From Dethiobacter sp. (GTDB lineage: Bacteria; Bacillota; Dethiobacteria; Dethiobacterales; Dethiobacteraceae), in the NCBI GenBank assembly GCA_020725465.1, contig DYEY01000011.1:1-48031 (forward strand): DNA of 48,031 nt, in the 5' to 3' direction. The translations under genes were made by a program, and so were the position numbers. The notes under the pieces are model-generated. The model was given only the letters and a program-made list of their open reading frames with translations, had not been told where the DNA came from and did no database searches. Shown in pieces: positions 13,991 to 22,979 of the stretch. The stretch's first letter is position 1. Each line of letters begins with the position of its first letter.

Positions 13991-15382
13991 TCAGGCTGAG
14001 ATGCAGTATTTTTCCGGGTGGCATTCAGAGAGAAAGACTTCCACCAGCCGGGGGTCAAAGTGGGTTCCGGAACACTGTTTGAGTTCGGTAATGGCTTCTT
14101 CGGGGGTGAGGGCTTTTTTGTAGGGGCGGCCGTTGGTCATGACGTCGTAGGAGTCGGCGATGGCCAGGATGCGGGAAAGGAGCGGTATCTGTTCGCCTTT
14201 GAGGCCGTGGGGGTAGCCGGAGCCGTCCCACCGCTCGTGGTGGTGTAGGATTTTCTTAGCGATGCCGTTCAGTTCCGGGGCGGAAAGGGCGATGCGGTAG
14301 CCGATTTCCGAGTGCTGCTTCATGATTTCCCATTCTTCGGGGGTGAGGGAATCCAGCTTCATGATAATATTGTCGGGGATGGCGATTTTGCCGATGTCGT
14401 GGAGGGCACAGAGTAGGGCCAGCTCATCCAGCTGTTCCTGAGGAAGTTTTAGCTTGCGGCCGATGTTAAGCACGTGCTCCTGCAGGCGCAGGGCGTGGCC
14501 GATGGTCTCTTCGGTCTTTTCCTCCATCAGGGACTGCAGGGAGGAGACAAAGGAGAAACGGGTGTTGCCGCTCTCCAGCAGCTTGTTGCGGTACATCCGG
14601 TCCTCCGCTTCTTTCATGACGGAGATAATGTCAGTGAGCTCCTTTTCCTTGGTGGCAGCACCAAAGGAGATGCTGAGCAGGATAGGGTCGGGCCCCTGGG
14701 CTTTGCACTTTTTGACGATGTCTGCGCAGATTTGCAGGGCGGCAGGTTTGGTGGTGCGGGGCATGAGGATGATGAATTCGTCGCCGCCCCAGCGGCAGAG
14801 GATGTCCTGCTCCCGGCAGTGCTCCCGCAGTACCGAGGCGGCACGGACCAGCAGCCTGTCGCCCAGGTGGTGGCCGAAGGTGTCGTTGACCAGCTTCAGG
14901 CCGTTGACGTCGCCCATCACCACGGTGAGGGGCAGGTTTTCCCCGGTGTCAATGGTTTTCAGCTGTTCATCGAAAAAGGTGCGGTTGTACAGGCCGGTGA
15001 GGCAGTCGTGGTAGCTGAGGCGCCTGAGCTGGTCTTCCATTTGCCGGCGCTTGGCGATGTCTTCTTCCAGGTTGTCTTTGCTTTTGCGGTATTCTTCCAC
15101 CACTAAACCGATACCGGCGGCGATGGTGAAATAGCCCAGTCCTTCGGCCAGGAGGGCGGTGCCGGCAGCGCGGGAGAGCAGGGTGATGACGGTGATGGCG
15201 TAAAGGGCAGAAAGCAGGCCGGCCCTTAAGCCCAGCAGCGAGGCGGCGACCACCAGGAATACCCCGGTGAAGCCGCTTAAGACGCTAGCCAGGTTCAACT
15301 GTACCAGCGGCAGCGCCAGGGCGTAGCCGAGGAGCAATAGGTACGGGATTAACCGGTTGTTAATTTTAATCATGTTTTTCAC
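13991..15382 (-). CDS. Membrane GGDEF plus HD-GYP c-di-GMP turnover protein
   Basis: 463 residues. Several hydrophobic segments (about 10-95) form a membrane input domain. The GGDEF domain has RWGGDEF (GGDEF at 199-203) and an RxxD inhibitory site just upstream (REQD, 190-193), so diguanylate cyclase activity and product feedback are plausible. The HD-GYP phosphodiesterase domain has ALHDIGK (HD at 328-329) and an intact HHERWDGSGYP (381-391). Both catalytic signatures are complete. It lies 23 bases downstream of a second GGDEF/HD-GYP gene on the same strand, so the two are probably co-transcribed. Confidence 0.93.
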   Translation of the reverse strand: MKNMIKINNRLIPYLLLLGYALALPLVQLNLASVLSGFTGVFLVVAASLLGLRAGLLSALYAITVITLLSRAAGTALLAEGLGYFTIAAGIGLVVEEYRKSKDNLEEDIAKRRQMEDQLRRLSYHDCLTGLYNRTFFDEQLKTIDTGENLPLTVVMGDVNGLKLVNDTFGHHLGDRLLVRAASVLREHCREQDILCRWGGDEFIILMPRTTKPAALQICADIVKKCKAQGPDPILLSISFGAATKEKELTDIISVMKEAEDRMYRNKLLESGNTRFSFVSSLQSLMEEKTEETIGHALRLQEHVLNIGRKLKLPQEQLDELALLCALHDIGKIAIPDNIIMKLDSLTPEEWEIMKQHSEIGYRIALSAPELNGIAKKILHHHERWDGSGYPHGLKGEQIPLLSRILAIADSYDVMTNGRPYKKALTPEEAITELKQCSGTHFDPRLVEVFLSECHPEKYCISA

Positions 15383-15405
15383 CTGCGGAGAATGGCGGTT
15401 TTAGC

Positions 15406-17160
15406 CTAAACGGCCAGCTTGCGGGAGGGGGCTGCCAGCAGCTCTATAAAGGCGGCGGTGAGGTCGGGGTCGAACTGGTTGCCGGCACACCGTTTCAGTT
15501 CCGCTATGGCTTCCCCGTGGGAGACGGGTTGGCGGTAGGGCCGCCCCCTGGTCATGGTGTCGTAGGCGTCCACGATGGCCAGCAGCCGACATTCCAACGG
15601 TATGTCAGCCCCGGAGAGGCCAAGGGGATAGCCCTTGCCGTTCCACCACTCGTGATGTTTCAGGATCCAGTCGGCGATATGGGCCAGCTCCGGGGCCGAC
15701 CGGGCAATGCGGCTGCCGATTTCGCTGTGGGCCTGCATTTTTTCCGTTTCTTCGGAGGTGAGCGGATCTTTTTTGAGGAGGATGTAATCGGGTATACCCA
15801 CTTTGCCCACGTCGTGGAACTGGGTAAACAGGCGCAGGTCGGCTATCCTGTGTTCAGGCAGTCCGATGGATTGGGCCAGCTTTACCACCAGCTCCTGCAT
15901 CTGGTTGGCGTGTTCCTCGCTGGTGAAGTCGCGGGCTTCCAGGGTTTTCAGCAGAACCTTGACGATGGCGCTGCGGGTGCTTTTGCTGCGGTGCAGTTTT
16001 TCCCGGTACATGTTGTCGTCCGCTTCCCTGAAGAGCTCAGCTATTTTTTCCAGGTCCTCGCTGACGGCGGTGCCGATGGAGATGCTTAAGGAGAATTCGC
16101 CGTTGCTCTCGTTATATTCCGCCATGTGCTGGCGTACGCGGTCAGCGGCCGCCTGTACCGCCTCGGGGCCGGCGCCGGGCAGCAGGACGGCAAACTCGTC
16201 ACCGCCGATACGGGCCAGTACGTCGCCTTCACGGAAGCTTTTTTTCAGCACCTGGGCGGTGAGTTTGAGCAGCCTGTCGCCGGTTTCGTGCCCGAAGCTG
16301 TCATTGTACAGTTTCAGGCCGTCCACGTCGCAGATGACCAGGCCGGCGCGGCCGAGGCGGCTGGCTTTGAGGCGCTGCATTTCCTGCTCGAAATAGGTGC
16401 GGTTGTACAGGCCGGTGAGGGAGTCGTGGAGGCTTAAATAGCGTAGGCGCTTTTCCATGGCGATGCGCTCGGTTATGTCGCGGCAGCTGATGACGCCGCC
16501 GGTAAAGCCCATGTTTTTGTCCAGGAGCACCTTGCCCACCGCTTCCAGCCAGACATATTTGCCGTTAGCGTGGCGGCAGCGGAATTCGGTCCGCTGCGCG
16601 GTCAGGGTTTCCACCGCTTTGTTGACGGCTTTGCGGACCTGCCCCTGGTCACAGGAGTGGACCAGTCCGAAAATGGGCCTGCCCTGCAGCTCTTTTGGTT
16701 CAAAGCCCAGTATCAGCCTGCAGGATGGGCTGACGTAGGAGATGTTGCCCTGCCTGTCCACCTGGCAGATGATATCCAGCATGTTGTCGGTGACCAGGCG
16801 CAGCCTGGCCTCCCTTTCGCTCACGCTGTGGTGGAGCTGCTCCTGCCGGCTCAGCAGGCGGTTGAAGTTGGTTGCCAGGGCAGAAAGTTCGGCGCTGCCT
16901 CCCTGGGTGGAAAGGCGCCGGGAGATGTCGTCGCTCTGGCTGATGGACTGAATATCAAGGTTCAGGTTGTTTAGCTGTGCAAGCACTGTCCGCTTCAGCA
17001 GGAGCACCACAGACAGGCCAAAAAACAGGCCGGGAAACAGCGAAGTCAGCCAGAAGGCGGCGCCGGCGCTTAAGGGCAGGTGCCAAAGCAGCATATGTAT
17101 CAGCACCAGCAGGACAGACAGGCAGGCAATAGTAATCAGCGTCTTGTTGCGCAGGGACAA
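15406..17160 (-). CDS. Membrane PAS-GGDEF-HD-GYP protein with altered GYP motif
   Basis: 584 residues from a TTG at 17160 with GGGAG 7 nt ahead; a longer frame extends to 17352 but would cover non-coding leader and terminator. Two membrane segments (about 8-52), a short linker, a PAS domain (about 128-245; RLVTDNMLDIICQVDRQG), GGDEF with ARIGGDEF and an RxxD site (REGD), then HD-GYP with FHDVGKVGIPD. The second HD-GYP motif reads HHEWWNGKGYP, with Asn replacing the usual Asp, while the close homologue at 27310 keeps HHEWWDGNGYP. This may lower phosphodiesterase activity. Confidence 0.92.
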   Translation of the reverse strand: MSLRNKTLITIACLSVLLVLIHMLLWHLPLSAGAAFWLTSLFPGLFFGLSVVLLLKRTVLAQLNNLNLDIQSISQSDDISRRLSTQGGSAELSALATNFNRLLSRQEQLHHSVSEREARLRLVTDNMLDIICQVDRQGNISYVSPSCRLILGFEPKELQGRPIFGLVHSCDQGQVRKAVNKAVETLTAQRTEFRCRHANGKYVWLEAVGKVLLDKNMGFTGGVISCRDITERIAMEKRLRYLSLHDSLTGLYNRTYFEQEMQRLKASRLGRAGLVICDVDGLKLYNDSFGHETGDRLLKLTAQVLKKSFREGDVLARIGGDEFAVLLPGAGPEAVQAAADRVRQHMAEYNESNGEFSLSISIGTAVSEDLEKIAELFREADDNMYREKLHRSKSTRSAIVKVLLKTLEARDFTSEEHANQMQELVVKLAQSIGLPEHRIADLRLFTQFHDVGKVGIPDYILLKKDPLTSEETEKMQAHSEIGSRIARSAPELAHIADWILKHHEWWNGKGYPLGLSGADIPLECRLLAIVDAYDTMTRGRPYRQPVSHGEAIAELKRCAGNQFDPDLTAAFIELLAAPSRKLAV

Positions 17161-17256
17161 ACGGCAGCTCCCCTCTTTTTTGCGGGATAAATAAACGTCT
17201 TTATTATTTATCGTCCCAAAACCGCATCTCTTTAGGAAATATACCGGTATTTGATT

Positions 17257-17285
17257 AAAAACCGCGCCAATTATTCTGGCGCGGT
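17257..17285 (-). terminator. Intrinsic terminator ending the toxin-like operon
   Basis: ACCGCGCC (17261-17268) and GGCGCGGT (17278-17285) form a perfect 8-bp stem. On the minus strand it is followed by a run of T (from A 17257-17261), about 50 bases after the stop at 17336. Confidence 0.85.
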
Positions 17286-17335
17286 TTATTCTGGTCGGCA
17301 TCGCAGCATTTATGGCCAGGAACCGTTTTATGCTT

Positions 17336-18322
17336 TTATGCCGTTTTGGCAAAAATTTCAGCCAGTTTCAGTTCCAGCTGTTCCCTGGTATAGGCCTGGT
17401 GGTTCACCAGGACTTTGCCGTCCTCCTGAGGCAGCAGGCGGGCAAAATGGTTGGCCAGGGCAGTGGGAGCGATAAAAATGTTTTCCGCCGCCGTAAAGCC
17501 GTCCGGCCCCGCCACATTGATTTCAAAACCGGAGGACAAAAGCCAGGAGCGGTAAAATTCCACCCCCATGTTCCGCCCGGCCTCGCCAAAAACCATTACG
17601 TCCTCCCCGTCCTCCGCCCGCCGGGCGTTGATGAAAAAGTTATGCTCCAGGAGGACGCCCACGTCTTCCGGCACAATGTTGATGTTGAAGCGGGCAAACC
17701 CGGGCAGTATTGCCGTGAAGGCCGGCAGCAGCCAGCGGATGTCGCCGCTTTTGAGGGAAGCGGCCATGGTCCTGGCAAATTCGGCACCGGTGATGTAGAC
17801 GGTGTTGGCGTAAACATAGTTCAGCATGTTGGTGAAGGTGACCCGGCGGTAACAGTCGACGGCGTGGAGGATGATCAAAAACTGCTCCAGGCTGACCGTG
17901 GGCGGGATGTAGTTGGCCATTGTTTCTTCGTTTTTGCCGGCGAAGTTGTCCGCCCACCAGCTGAGGTAATCTCTGTAATCCGCGTAGAGCTGCAGGGTGC
18001 AGGTGCCGTCCGGGGCCACCGCCACCGCCGCCACGTCCTCCCCCTCGCTTTTTTTCCGGTAGAGGCGGACCTCCTCCGGGGCCATGCTCCCTCCGCCGAT
18101 GCGGTTTACCACGTAAAGGTCCGGCTCCGCCAGGAGGCGGGCGGCCCGCAGGAAATCGCCATCAGACAGAAGCTGGGCAAAATCAGCGTCCCGGAGCTCT
18201 GGCTCCGGCGCCCTTTGCAGCAGGGAGCCGCTGTTTGGGGTGAGTCCCAGCTGTTTTGTTATGACTGCACTGAGCTCCCCCATCTTCAGTTCAAAGGTAA
18301 CCGGCTCTTTTCTCCCGGCCAT
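17336..18322 (-). CDS. Hypothetical protein, last gene of toxin-like operon
   Basis: 328 residues, no signal peptide and no clear membrane segment, so probably cytoplasmic. I recognise no family. The sequence begins MAGRKEPVTFELKMGELSAV and contains conserved-looking aromatic stretches (DYRDYLSWWADNF, FARFNINIVPEDVGVLLEHN). Its ATG directly abuts the TAA of the preceding gene (GAGGTTTAAATG), giving tight coupling. Position downstream of the 1247-residue toxin-like gene makes an immunity or accessory role possible, but nothing in the sequence proves it. Confidence 0.75.
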   Translation of the reverse strand: MAGRKEPVTFELKMGELSAVITKQLGLTPNSGSLLQRAPEPELRDADFAQLLSDGDFLRAARLLAEPDLYVVNRIGGGSMAPEEVRLYRKKSEGEDVAAVAVAPDGTCTLQLYADYRDYLSWWADNFAGKNEETMANYIPPTVSLEQFLIILHAVDCYRRVTFTNMLNYVYANTVYITGAEFARTMAASLKSGDIRWLLPAFTAILPGFARFNINIVPEDVGVLLEHNFFINARRAEDGEDVMVFGEAGRNMGVEFYRSWLLSSGFEINVAGPDGFTAAENIFIAPTALANHFARLLPQEDGKVLVNHQAYTREQLELKLAEIFAKTA

Positions 18323-19234
18323 TTAAACCTCTCCCTTCTCATATCTTTCCACCAGCCGGCGGAAATGCTCCAGGTCAAAGGCGGGGTCGTTTTCGTCCAT
18401 TGTCTCGTATTCCGGGTCGTCTTCCCACACCTCACCGTTTTGAATGTATTTAAGCCGGCGGCTGCCTGGCAGGTCCAGGTACGGGCAGCCGGTCGCATGG
18501 CCGTGGAGGACCAGCCTTTGGTCGCCTGGTGCAATCCAGAGCAGTTTGCCCCGGCGGATCCAGGGTTTCAGGTCAAAGTCGTATTCTTCCGGGTCCGGCG
18601 TCAGGCTGATGTACTCGCCGGGACCGAACACCCCGGGGAGGAGGTTGCCTTCTTCCCAGTAACGGTCCGTCCCCCAGTCGTTGACCCTTTTTTCCCCGTA
18701 GAGCATGGGGTCAGCGTAATAAACTATGGGGTAGGCGGTGTGCGGGCCGATTTTCAGGCTGGAGACCACCGCCCGCACCTGGGTGAACTGCAGGAGCCGG
18801 GGCAGCACGAAGGGGACGTCAGGCCCGGGCGCGCAGAGGAAGGGGGCTTTTTCCGGTTTCTCTTCCAGTTTCAGTGCGCCGTCCAGGGCGAAGAAGGTGG
18901 CCGGCAGCCTGCCCGGGGGCCTTTTGGGGGCGTGGTGGTTCCACCAAAGGCCGTCCAGACCACGGTCGTCGATAACCAGGGACAGGATTTGGCCGCTGAA
19001 GGGACAGCGGGAAAGCGGCCGCTCCGGCAGGCTGTCGGTGTAGCGCCGCAGCAGCCCGGCTGCTTCTTTGGCAATGTCCGCCAGTTGCTCCCGCAGGGGA
19101 CCGGTGCCGGAACCATCCTCGCCGCTTTCTTCCAGGTCCGCCAGCTGCCGCGCCAGTTCGTTGTACTCAGCGTCCAGCCGCGGCAGGCGTTCCAGTATCG
19201 CCCGTCTTTCCTCATCACTTAACGGTGTATGCAT
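18323..19234 (-). CDS. Hypothetical protein directly after toxin-like gene (immunity candidate)
   Basis: 303 residues, soluble and acidic. The N-terminal 65 residues are a predicted helical or coiled-coil segment (DEERRAILERLPRLDAEYNE); the rest is a mixed globular domain with a single CPFSG motif (about residues 77-81) and many Trp/Tyr. I recognise no family. It begins one base after the stop of the large secreted protein with its own GGAGGT 6 nt ahead of ATG, the usual place for an immunity gene in polymorphic toxin loci. The immunity role is inference. Confidence 0.75.
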   Translation of the reverse strand: MHTPLSDEERRAILERLPRLDAEYNELARQLADLEESGEDGSGTGPLREQLADIAKEAAGLLRRYTDSLPERPLSRCPFSGQILSLVIDDRGLDGLWWNHHAPKRPPGRLPATFFALDGALKLEEKPEKAPFLCAPGPDVPFVLPRLLQFTQVRAVVSSLKIGPHTAYPIVYYADPMLYGEKRVNDWGTDRYWEEGNLLPGVFGPGEYISLTPDPEEYDFDLKPWIRRGKLLWIAPGDQRLVLHGHATGCPYLDLPGSRRLKYIQNGEVWEDDPEYETMDENDPAFDLEHFRRLVERYEKGEV

Positions 19235-19235
19235 A

Positions 19236-22200
19236 TTACACCTCCAGCCCTGAGCTCTTCAGGATTTTCATGAATTCGTTCATCTGGTCCGGCGGCAGGT
19301 TAACGGGTTGGCCGTTCAGGTAATTTCTGACCTGCGCCATGTCAATGCGCGGACCGCTCTGGTAACTGGTCGTGGGCGTCGCCAGCGGGTTGTAGGTTGA
19401 GATGCCTCCTGCCGCTTTGGTGGGATCCACCGGAGCGCGGGCGTCGTTTAACATTTTGATTTTGGCCTGCAGGTTGAAGGCTTTGCCGTCTTTGGACCAC
19501 GACATCACGTCCTCGTGCATGATGTTGGACCCGGTCTTTTTCATCAGGCTGTCGATCACCTGCTTTTTCAGACTGCTGCTGACCGGAGTGCCGTCGAAGT
19601 TGGTGATGTCGAGCAGGTCCACGTCGCCGGTGACAAACTTGCCGCCCTTTTGCAGGTCCATGACCCGGCCGTCAATCACCGCGTATTTGTCTTTTAAGGC
19701 TTCCATGTCACCGGCCAGCTTGCGGAATTCCCTCGACCGGTCCTTGAACTTCTCCACAATCAGTTTCTGGGTGTCCTCCGACAGGGACTTCATGACTTCC
19801 TTGGGCGGCAGCTTGGGCTTGTAATAACCCACCAGGCCCTCGCTGTTTTTGGGGCCGCCCAAAAGCTCATCCACCCAGTCCAGGGTCTTGGCCTTCAGGT
19901 CCATTTCCTTGGGCACCGCCTTGCCGGAATTGATCCAGGCGTCGGCGCTGGCGGTGGTGCGGCGGGTGTGGATCTGCACGCCGAAGTCGTCTGCCGTGTT
20001 CTGGATGATCTTCTGCGAGGTCCTGGTCACCCCGGAGAGGTTGGCCGGCCGGCCGGTATTGACGTAGCCCGGCCCGGTCCGGACGGGGAGGGTGGGCTTG
20101 ATGCCGGTTACCGCGGTTTTGCCGGTAAGGCTCTTGCTTCCCGCACCCAGCAGGTCGTCGGCCAGGCCGGAGAGCTTGCCGGCGCCGCTCTTTAGCGCGG
20201 AACCGGCTTTGCCCGCCGTAAGCAGGGTGGAGGCCAGCTTCATGGTCCCCTTGCCCACCTCGCCGATGCGCTCCAGCAGGGAGCGGTTGGGGTCCAGGGA
20301 GTTCTCGAAGTTCTCGATGCCGCTGGTGTTTTTGATGAATTCCCAGGCCTTTTTGGGGTCGGTGACGGTATCGATCACCGCTTTGCCGATGTTTTTGGCG
20401 CCGGCGGCCAGGTCTTTGCCCGTCCCTTTAAGCGTCTCGGTGATGATTTCCGGGTTCCGGTAGATGTCCTTGCCGGCCTGGATCAGCGATTTGCCGGCGT
20501 AATCCAGCCCTTTGTTGATGTCGTCCACAGTGCCCCGGTAAGTGTTGACCAGGATGGAGGGGTCGTTTATCAGGTCGCGGCCCAGTTCCGCAGCTTCGCT
20601 GGCCAGGCGGCCGATGCCCCGGCCGATGGTTTTGCCTGCTTCCACGAATTCTCCGCCGATGTTGGCCGCCGTCTGGCCGATAATCCGCCCATGTCCCAAC
20701 CCCTGTTGTGCCCGGGCCTGTTCCCACTCGGCCCACTCCTGGTCGCGCCGGAGCTGTTCCATTCTGCGCTGGTTGATTTCTTTCTGGATGGCTTCGAACT
20801 CGGCCCTGTACTTGTCTTTAATTCCGGCCAGAGCCTGCTGCATGGCCGTCTGGCCGGTTCTTTCCAGTTCGGCGTTGTGGGCGGTAGCCTTTAGGTGGCG
20901 TTTAAACTGGTCCGGCGATTCCCTGAGGTGCCTTTCCAGGTCAAAGGGGTTGCCGGTTTCCGCGTTTACCCACTGCCCGGTAGTCGGATCCCTCATAATC
21001 AGGGTCGTGGCCCCGTACTGGGAAGTGATCACCTCCATGGTTTCCGGTTCGGCCGGGAGCTCGGGCTGGCCGGGCTGTCCGGTTTCCGGCTGGCGGTCAG
21101 CCGGTGCAGCCGCCGGCTTATCTTCCGGTACATCCGGTTTGCCGAAAGAATAATCCTCATCGCCGTCGTAGCCGCCGCCGTCGTAGTCAGCGCCGGCGGT
21201 ACCGTCCGGGCTTTGGGCAATTTCGTTGTCTCCCACCGACACCCTGTCTTCCGGGTCGCCGCCGGTGGAGCCCAGCGCGTCGGCCATCATGATGATAGCC
21301 AGTTCTTCATCGGTGCGGCCGGGGTACTTTTTGCGGTACCATTCTTTATCACGCCTTACCGCAGCCCTGGGTTTGGGCTTGAGCCGCTCCTGCAGGATAT
21401 GGACGATAACCCCCACCAGCGGCGGGAAAAGCATGCCAGCCGCCGCCTGCGCCGGGGTATCGGGGCCGGGGATGTTGCCGGCGCCGCCCAGCTTGCCCAG
21501 GGCGGCCATCACAAAGGGGGGCAGTGCCCTCGTTGTCATTTGCCCGCTGAGAACAATATCATAAGTATTGTAATCGGCGCCCTTTTCAGCGCTGGCCCCC
21601 CGTTCATAGGTCCCGGTACCTTCAACGCCGATTATAGCCATTCCCCGCTGTGGCATGACCAGGGTAACCGTAGCCTCGGCGCCGATTCTGGCTTTGTAAG
21701 GTAATTTTGTCAGGTCAGCGCTAAAACTGAAAACAGCCGTTACCGCCTCTTCCGTCCGCTCCGTTACCTTACAGTTCTGGGAGAAGGGCATGCCCTCGTA
21801 CTGGCCGATCAATTCAATCATGCTGCCTTTATCCAAAACCGTCAGTTCATAGTCCTTAAGCGAAAAACTGCTTACCCTGCCCGCCACCGGTCCCATCAGG
21901 GTACTTGTTTTATATACATCCAGGTTAACTTTGTAGGTACCGGTAAAACTGGTTTTTGCCCGTACCGGCAGGGACGCACTCACATAAAAAACCGGTTCCC
22001 CCTGTTCGTCAAAAGCCAGGGCATCGGGGTCGGTCATGTCGATGGTATAAATCCCCGCCGGCAACAAAAGATCGGGATAACAAATCCACAGCGCATTGGG
22101 CACATTGCCCAGCCTGGCGCCCTGCGCCCTGTAGGCGCCCACCGCCCGCCCGGACTTGTCAAGGATGTAGATTGCGCCGGGGGCGGCGCCTTGGCCGCCG

Positions 22201-22979
22201 TTCCAGGTATTAAGAATAATCTCATCAATCACGTGGTCGGTTTCCAGTACAAAAACCGGGGCGAACCGGTCCCGGGCCGTGTCCGTCCAGGAAAACTCAT
22301 ACGGGTCGTCTTTCCCTTCCTCAAAGCGGCGCAAAAGCTCCCGCAGCTCTGCCTCGCCAAACGAAGCCTCCTCTTCCTCTTCTTCCTCTTTGCCGGCGGC
22401 CGCCCATTTTTTTAATTTTTCCCGGTACGCTTCCCAGGCGGCATAATTGTAGCCCTTGACCAGGTAAGCGTCTACCGGCAGGGTTTGCCCCGTCAGGTGC
22501 AGCGAGTAGCTCCCCCGGGGCAGGGAGATGTCCTGGTCCGGCCGGAAGACATAAAGGGTGTGGAGCTGCTCCGCTTTGCTTTCACCTTCCTCTGCTTCAT
22601 CTGCGATGCTGCCGGAAGTGACGGTGGGATAGCCGGTAAAGCCCTGGTAGATGTTGCCCCGGCTGTCCGTCAGGTGCAGCTCCACGGAGCCCACCTGCCC
22701 GGGGTAAGGGATATAAATGCCGGTCAGGCGGATTTTTTCGCCCAGGGTAAACTGCAGCTCCGTTTCGTCGGCCAAAGCTTTGTAGCTGCCGGTGTAACCC
22801 ACCACCAGGTTGGACTTGCCGTCGTAATAAAGCTGGTCGGCATACCAGCTGCCGCTTTTGGCGGCCACCCTCTCATAGGGTTCCGGCGGTGGCGCGCTGG
22901 CCGCGGCCAGCGCCGAAAGCGGCAGCAGGTTGACAAAAACCAGGCACAAAAGCGAGATAACGGCTGACATTTTCCTCAT
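19236..22979 (-). CDS. Large secreted protein with C-terminal EF/CyaA/ExoY-like cyclase toxin domain
   Basis: 1247 residues. Signal peptide (1-26), two or three beta-rich domains (about 35-470) interrupted by an acidic EEEEEEE stretch (about 200), a Pro/Asp/Gly-rich linker (about 590-665), a charged coiled coil (about 710-770), and repetitive helices (about 775-930; KGLDYAGKSLIQAGKDIY). The last 250 residues resemble the anthrax edema factor/CyaA/ExoY family. Arg1007, Lys1024 and Lys1031 (LKAKTLDW) have exactly the spacing of CyaA R41, K58 and K65; GDVDLLDI supplies Asp1119 and Asp1121 (CyaA D188/D190); NIMHED supplies His1155 (CyaA H298). Spacers between the Lys, Asp and His blocks are much shorter than in CyaA. 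These enzymes make cAMP or cGMP in target cells when activated by a host cofactor. The start overlaps the preceding stop (ATGA). The motif match is seen directly; activity is inferred. No LXG/WXG secretion motif is present. Confidence 0.8.
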   Translation of the reverse strand: MRKMSAVISLLCLVFVNLLPLSALAAASAPPPEPYERVAAKSGSWYADQLYYDGKSNLVVGYTGSYKALADETELQFTLGEKIRLTGIYIPYPGQVGSVELHLTDSRGNIYQGFTGYPTVTSGSIADEAEEGESKAEQLHTLYVFRPDQDISLPRGSYSLHLTGQTLPVDAYLVKGYNYAAWEAYREKLKKWAAAGKEEEEEEEASFGEAELRELLRRFEEGKDDPYEFSWTDTARDRFAPVFVLETDHVIDEIILNTWNGGQGAAPGAIYILDKSGRAVGAYRAQGARLGNVPNALWICYPDLLLPAGIYTIDMTDPDALAFDEQGEPVFYVSASLPVRAKTSFTGTYKVNLDVYKTSTLMGPVAGRVSSFSLKDYELTVLDKGSMIELIGQYEGMPFSQNCKVTERTEEAVTAVFSFSADLTKLPYKARIGAEATVTLVMPQRGMAIIGVEGTGTYERGASAEKGADYNTYDIVLSGQMTTRALPPFVMAALGKLGGAGNIPGPDTPAQAAAGMLFPPLVGVIVHILQERLKPKPRAAVRRDKEWYRKKYPGRTDEELAIIMMADALGSTGGDPEDRVSVGDNEIAQSPDGTAGADYDGGGYDGDEDYSFGKPDVPEDKPAAAPADRQPETGQPGQPELPAEPETMEVITSQYGATTLIMRDPTTGQWVNAETGNPFDLERHLRESPDQFKRHLKATAHNAELERTGQTAMQQALAGIKDKYRAEFEAIQKEINQRRMEQLRRDQEWAEWEQARAQQGLGHGRIIGQTAANIGGEFVEAGKTIGRGIGRLASEAAELGRDLINDPSILVNTYRGTVDDINKGLDYAGKSLIQAGKDIYRNPEIITETLKGTGKDLAAGAKNIGKAVIDTVTDPKKAWEFIKNTSGIENFENSLDPNRSLLERIGEVGKGTMKLASTLLTAGKAGSALKSGAGKLSGLADDLLGAGSKSLTGKTAVTGIKPTLPVRTGPGYVNTGRPANLSGVTRTSQKIIQNTADDFGVQIHTRRTTASADAWINSGKAVPKEMDLKAKTLDWVDELLGGPKNSEGLVGYYKPKLPPKEVMKSLSEDTQKLIVEKFKDRSREFRKLAGDMEALKDKYAVIDGRVMDLQKGGKFVTGDVDLLDITNFDGTPVSSSLKKQVIDSLMKKTGSNIMHEDVMSWSKDGKAFNLQAKIKMLNDARAPVDPTKAAGGISTYNPLATPTTSYQSGPRIDMAQVRNYLNGQPVNLPPDQMNEFMKILKSSGLEV

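Noticed and set aside
17312-19222. 636-codon open frame on the plus strand
   Set aside because: Antisense to two tightly coupled minus-strand genes with good ribosome sites; long only because GC-rich codons suppress stops.
20895-21704. 269-codon plus-strand frame
   Set aside because: Antisense shadow within the 1247-residue secreted protein gene; no ribosome site or recognisable domain.
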